Shown in pieces: positions 61,844 through 64,000 of a DNA stretch of 64,000 nt. Below the pieces are notes generated by a model, which was not told the origin of the DNA, searched no databases, and saw only the letters and a program-made list of their open reading frames with translations. The stretch is from Mesorhizobium sp. M2A.F.Ca.ET.046.03.2.1 (lineage in GTDB: Bacteria > Pseudomonadota > Alphaproteobacteria > Rhizobiales > Rhizobiaceae), in the NCBI RefSeq assembly GCF_003952425.1, contig NZ_CP034449.1, positions 4,216,001 through 4,280,000 of the forward strand, read 5' to 3'. The translations under genes were made by a program, and so were the position numbers. How positions within the stretch are numbered: position 1 is the stretch's first letter; every line of letters starts with the position of its first letter.

Positions 61844-62778
61844 TTGCCTCTTCGGACTGGCGGCCAGTGCGCCGCCATCATGGCGAGCGTCTCGGCTCTG
61901 TCCGGCGCGCCCAGCCTGCCGCCGAAGCGCAGGCATTTGAGCGCGGCTGCGGCGCTGGCGAAGCGCAGGGCCTCTTCCATCGGCATGGCCTCGGCGAGGC
62001 CGACGGCAAAGGCGCCGTGGAAAACGTCGCCGGCGGCGAGCGTATCCACCGCCTTGACCTTCGGTGCCTCGACATGGCGTACGCGTCCGGTCGCCCGGTC
62101 GTGCCACCAGGTTCCAGCGGCGCCGCCGGTCACCGCGACAAAGGCATCGGTGCGCGAGGCGAGGTCGGCGCAAGCGCTTTCCGGGTCGAGCGCATGGCCG
62201 CAGACGATGCGCGCCGCAGGCTCGGACGCGACGATATGCGAGGCCGACGGCAGAAGCTGCTCCAGCACCTCGACGGGTGCTGTATCGGCATCCAGGATCG
62301 CCGGACGGCCGATCGATCGGGCAGCGCTCAGAGCGAGCGCCGCGGCGCCCGGCCAGCGGACATCGACCAGAACGGCGTCGAAGCCGGAGAGGTCGGCGAG
62401 CGGCAGCGTTTCAGGATCGGCCTGCGCCTTCTTGTCGTAGAAGGGGACGATGATGCGCTCGCCATACGCATCGACCACGATCGCGGCCAGCGCCGAACGC
62501 GCGCCGGGAACCCGGCGGATAAGGCTGCAGTCGATGCCTTCGGCCTTGATGTCGGCGATCAGCTGGTCGCCGACCGGATCGTCCCCCGCGCTTGCCCATA
62601 GCGAGACCTCGGCGCCGAGGCGATGCGCGGCGCAGGCGGCGCTCGTCGCCATGCCGGAAGCGATCTGGACGCCGTCGCTGGCGATGAACTTGCCCTGGTG
62701 CGCGGGCAGCGTCTCGACTCGGAGAATGGTGTCGAGGGTGAAGGCTCCGACGCTGAGCAGTCTGACCGGCTTCGCCAT
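61834..62778 (-). CDS. PfkB-family carbohydrate kinase
   Basis: A 314-residue ribokinase-like kinase. N-terminal VGAFTLDTILRVETLPAHQGK, the glycine pair in IASGMATSAACAAHRLG, and the C-terminal signature KAVDTLAAGDVFHGAFAVGL with catalytic Asp in A-A-G-D. The G-A-G-D of the family is A-A-G-D here. The sugar is unknown; the pattern DTLAAGDVFHGAF is near that of sulfofructose-kinase-like and other non-ribose members. It begins 7 nt after the DUF2125 gene on the same strand. Its last codons come from the dyad. Confidence 0.9.
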   Translation of the reverse strand: MAKPVRLLSVGAFTLDTILRVETLPAHQGKFIASDGVQIASGMATSAACAAHRLGAEVSLWASAGDDPVGDQLIADIKAEGIDCSLIRRVPGARSALAAIVVDAYGERIIVPFYDKKAQADPETLPLADLSGFDAVLVDVRWPGAAALALSAARSIGRPAILDADTAPVEVLEQLLPSASHIVASEPAARIVCGHALDPESACADLASRTDAFVAVTGGAAGTWWHDRATGRVRHVEAPKVKAVDTLAAGDVFHGAFAVGLAEAMPMEEALRFASAAAALKCLRFGGRLGAPDRAETLAMMAAHWPPVRRGKGS

Positions 62779-62785
62779 CGTCGTG

Positions 62786-63784
62786 TTACTCGAGCGGCTT
62801 GATCTTGCCGAGCGGAATGAAGCCGAGCGAAGCCTTACCCTTGACGATCTTCAGCGGCATCGACGGTTCCTTCCCGAGCATGGCCAGGGCGGCAAAACCC
62901 TGCTCGATTTCGCTTTTATGCTCGGGAACGGCCCCGGCGAGGATGGCCGCCACCGCTTTCGGGTCCTTGAGCTTGATCATCAGGTCCCCGTCGACCAGCC
63001 CTTCCGCATCGACGGAGACCGGTCCGGATACGGTGATGCGCGCGGTTCCCGACGACAGGTCGAGTTTGGTAATGTCGATCGACTGGCCGCGCAGGCTTTT
63101 CGGCGGGGCCGAGATCAACGCCACGCCGTTCTTCAGCGTCACGTCGCCGGTGCCGTCCAGCGCCGGCAGCACGCGTCCCTCGATAGCGTCCGCATTGATC
63201 TCCAGATCGCCGAAGCTGCCGACATAGTTGATGTCCTGGCCGGCCGGCTGCAATTGCCCGGCCGCCTTGCCGGCGCTAAACAGCTGCATCGGATCCGTGT
63301 CGTCCTGGGGGTCGGTCTGACCGTTCAGGCCCTCAGCCTGCAGCGAGACACTGCGCGGCAGCGGCCACCACACTTTGACCTTGGCCTGCAACTGGTCCCA
63401 GTCGATCCAGAGCGGCGGCATGCCGGGCGCGATCGTGCGCAGCGGCCCGCGCAGATCGGCGACCGGCGACAAGGGGCCGGTGATCGCGGCGACGGCGTTG
63501 AAGCTCCCGGTAGACGCAGCGACTTTCCGGGCGTCGTCCTCATAGGCGATGTTGTCGCAGGAGACCGTGAAGCTCATCGGAAAACCGCTGACGGTGAGGT
63601 TGGCGCAGCCGGCGGCGATCCCCTTGCTGCCCAGCCGCGCCACCGCCTGGTCGGCTTCGGTCTTGAGCCTTTCGGCGAGATAGAACCAGCCGCCGCTGTA
63701 GAAGGCGAATAGCACGGCGATGAACGCCGCGAGCCAAAGCAGCCGGCGGCGGGGTTTGGGCGATCGCTCGTCACTTGACGTCAT
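62786..63784 (-). CDS. DUF2125 membrane-anchored protein
   Basis: A 332-residue protein with one N-terminal transmembrane helix (about 14-32, LLWLAAFIAVLFAFYSGGW) and a periplasmic beta-rich body matching DUF2125: GCANLTVSGFPMSFTVSCDN (conserved cysteines), DRLGSLRGPLR-like region LRGPLRTIAPG, and VSGPVSVDAEGLVDGDLMIKL. The family is unstudied and occurs in Rhizobiales next to tyrC/hisC. It is divergent from the ChaC-like gene, 117 nt away, and starts the unit with the PfkB kinase. Confidence 0.87.
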   Translation of the reverse strand: MTSSDERSPKPRRRLLWLAAFIAVLFAFYSGGWFYLAERLKTEADQAVARLGSKGIAAGCANLTVSGFPMSFTVSCDNIAYEDDARKVAASTGSFNAVAAITGPLSPVADLRGPLRTIAPGMPPLWIDWDQLQAKVKVWWPLPRSVSLQAEGLNGQTDPQDDTDPMQLFSAGKAAGQLQPAGQDINYVGSFGDLEINADAIEGRVLPALDGTGDVTLKNGVALISAPPKSLRGQSIDITKLDLSSGTARITVSGPVSVDAEGLVDGDLMIKLKDPKAVAAILAGAVPEHKSEIEQGFAALAMLGKEPSMPLKIVKGKASLGFIPLGKIKPLE

Positions 63785-63901
63785 GCTGCGGCTCTCGTTA
63801 ACCCCGGCGTGCAGGCGTTTGCTTCACGCAAACAAGCGGGGGACAGAAGAAGCACTCTCCGGTGCGGTGTCGTTCACTCGAATGCGATCAGGCTTGGCGA
63901 T

Positions 63902-64000
63902 ATGGGCGATTTTTGGGTTTTTGGCTATGGCTCGCTGATCTGGCGGCCCGGATTCGCCCATGTCGAGACGCGCCGCGCCCGGCTTTACGGCTACCGCCGC
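63902..64000 (+). CDS. ChaC-like gamma-glutamylcyclotransferase, partial
   Basis: The first 33 residues of a gene cut by the window end. MGDFWVFGYGSLIWRPGF contains the hallmark GYGSL glycine loop of glutathione-specific gamma-glutamylcyclotransferases (ChaC type), then HVETRRARLYGYRR. These enzymes cleave glutathione to 5-oxoproline and Cys-Gly in the cytosol. The start ATG at 63902 has TTGGCG before it and no strong ribosome site. Confidence 0.9.
   Translation, partial: MGDFWVFGYGSLIWRPGFAHVETRRARLYGYRR

Noticed and set aside
1..64000. CRISPR arrays, rRNA operons, prophage or intact insertion sequences
   Set aside because: No regular direct repeats with spacers, no rRNA-like stretches, and no transposase or phage structural genes were seen on either strand.

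Overview
The window looks like a chromosomal segment of a high-GC alphaproteobacterium of the order Rhizobiales, most likely Mesorhizobium or a close relative in the Phyllobacteriaceae. This is inferred from family resemblance, not from a database search. Supporting features are the gene orders accA-xerD, aroK-aroB, cobS-cobT, prkA-yeaH-spoVR, metX-metW and hisC-prephenate dehydrogenase, a SAM-II riboswitch on metX, a GGAAC/GGTT EcfG-type promoter, and GCATGATC-type palindromic repeats.

The window splits into two regions. The left part (1 to about 22.1 kb) looks accessory. It holds nhaA with two frameshifts, a MAPEG protein, a CPA1 antiporter, a three-gene ABC efflux operon, a scrambled LysR remnant, a TRAP transporter (dctP, a TM2-dctQ fusion, dctM), a thioredoxin/CcdA pair, a cupin pseudogene, a winged-helix fragment, and two large class III cyclases flanking a flavin monooxygenase. 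Spacers are long and debris is common. The region ends at the 3' end of a tRNA-Arg(CCT) gene, so it could be one end of a tRNA-linked island, but no integrase or duplicated tRNA end was found.

The right part (22.3 to 64 kb) is dense and intact. It contains an amidohydrolase, DD-carboxypeptidase and CobW GTPase, TusA, an L,D-transpeptidase, accA, xerD, a 50-residue membrane protein, aroK-aroB, and a CorC-like CBS protein lacking its membrane domain. Next come the stress operon prkA-yeaH-spoVR, bolA, a J-domain protein, cobS-cobT with a phytase-like esterase, a 2OG-oxygenase-like protein, a GT-C-like membrane protein and a spermidine-synthase-like protein. A queuosine-precursor transporter (yhhQ) follows rpmB. 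The remainder includes exporters, gloB, a methyltransferase, an ABC half-transporter with a degenerate ATPase domain, a DUF1194 protein, a GT2 enzyme, metX-metW, hisC, tyrC, a PfkB kinase, a DUF2125 protein and the start of a ChaC-like gamma-glutamylcyclotransferase.

The most interesting signals are mostly in RNA or at gene ends. (1) A probable SAM-II aptamer before metX is followed by a terminator, with a possible antiterminator pairing. (2) A preQ1-I-like pseudoknot sits directly on the yhhQ start codon. (3) A probable EcfG promoter overlaps a nested dyad before prkA. (4) A 138-nt imperfect dyad contains the stop codons of two convergent genes. (5) The SbmA/YddA-like transporter keeps Walker A and B but has lost its Q-loop, signature and H-loop residues. 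No CRISPR array, rRNA, intact IS element or prophage was seen.
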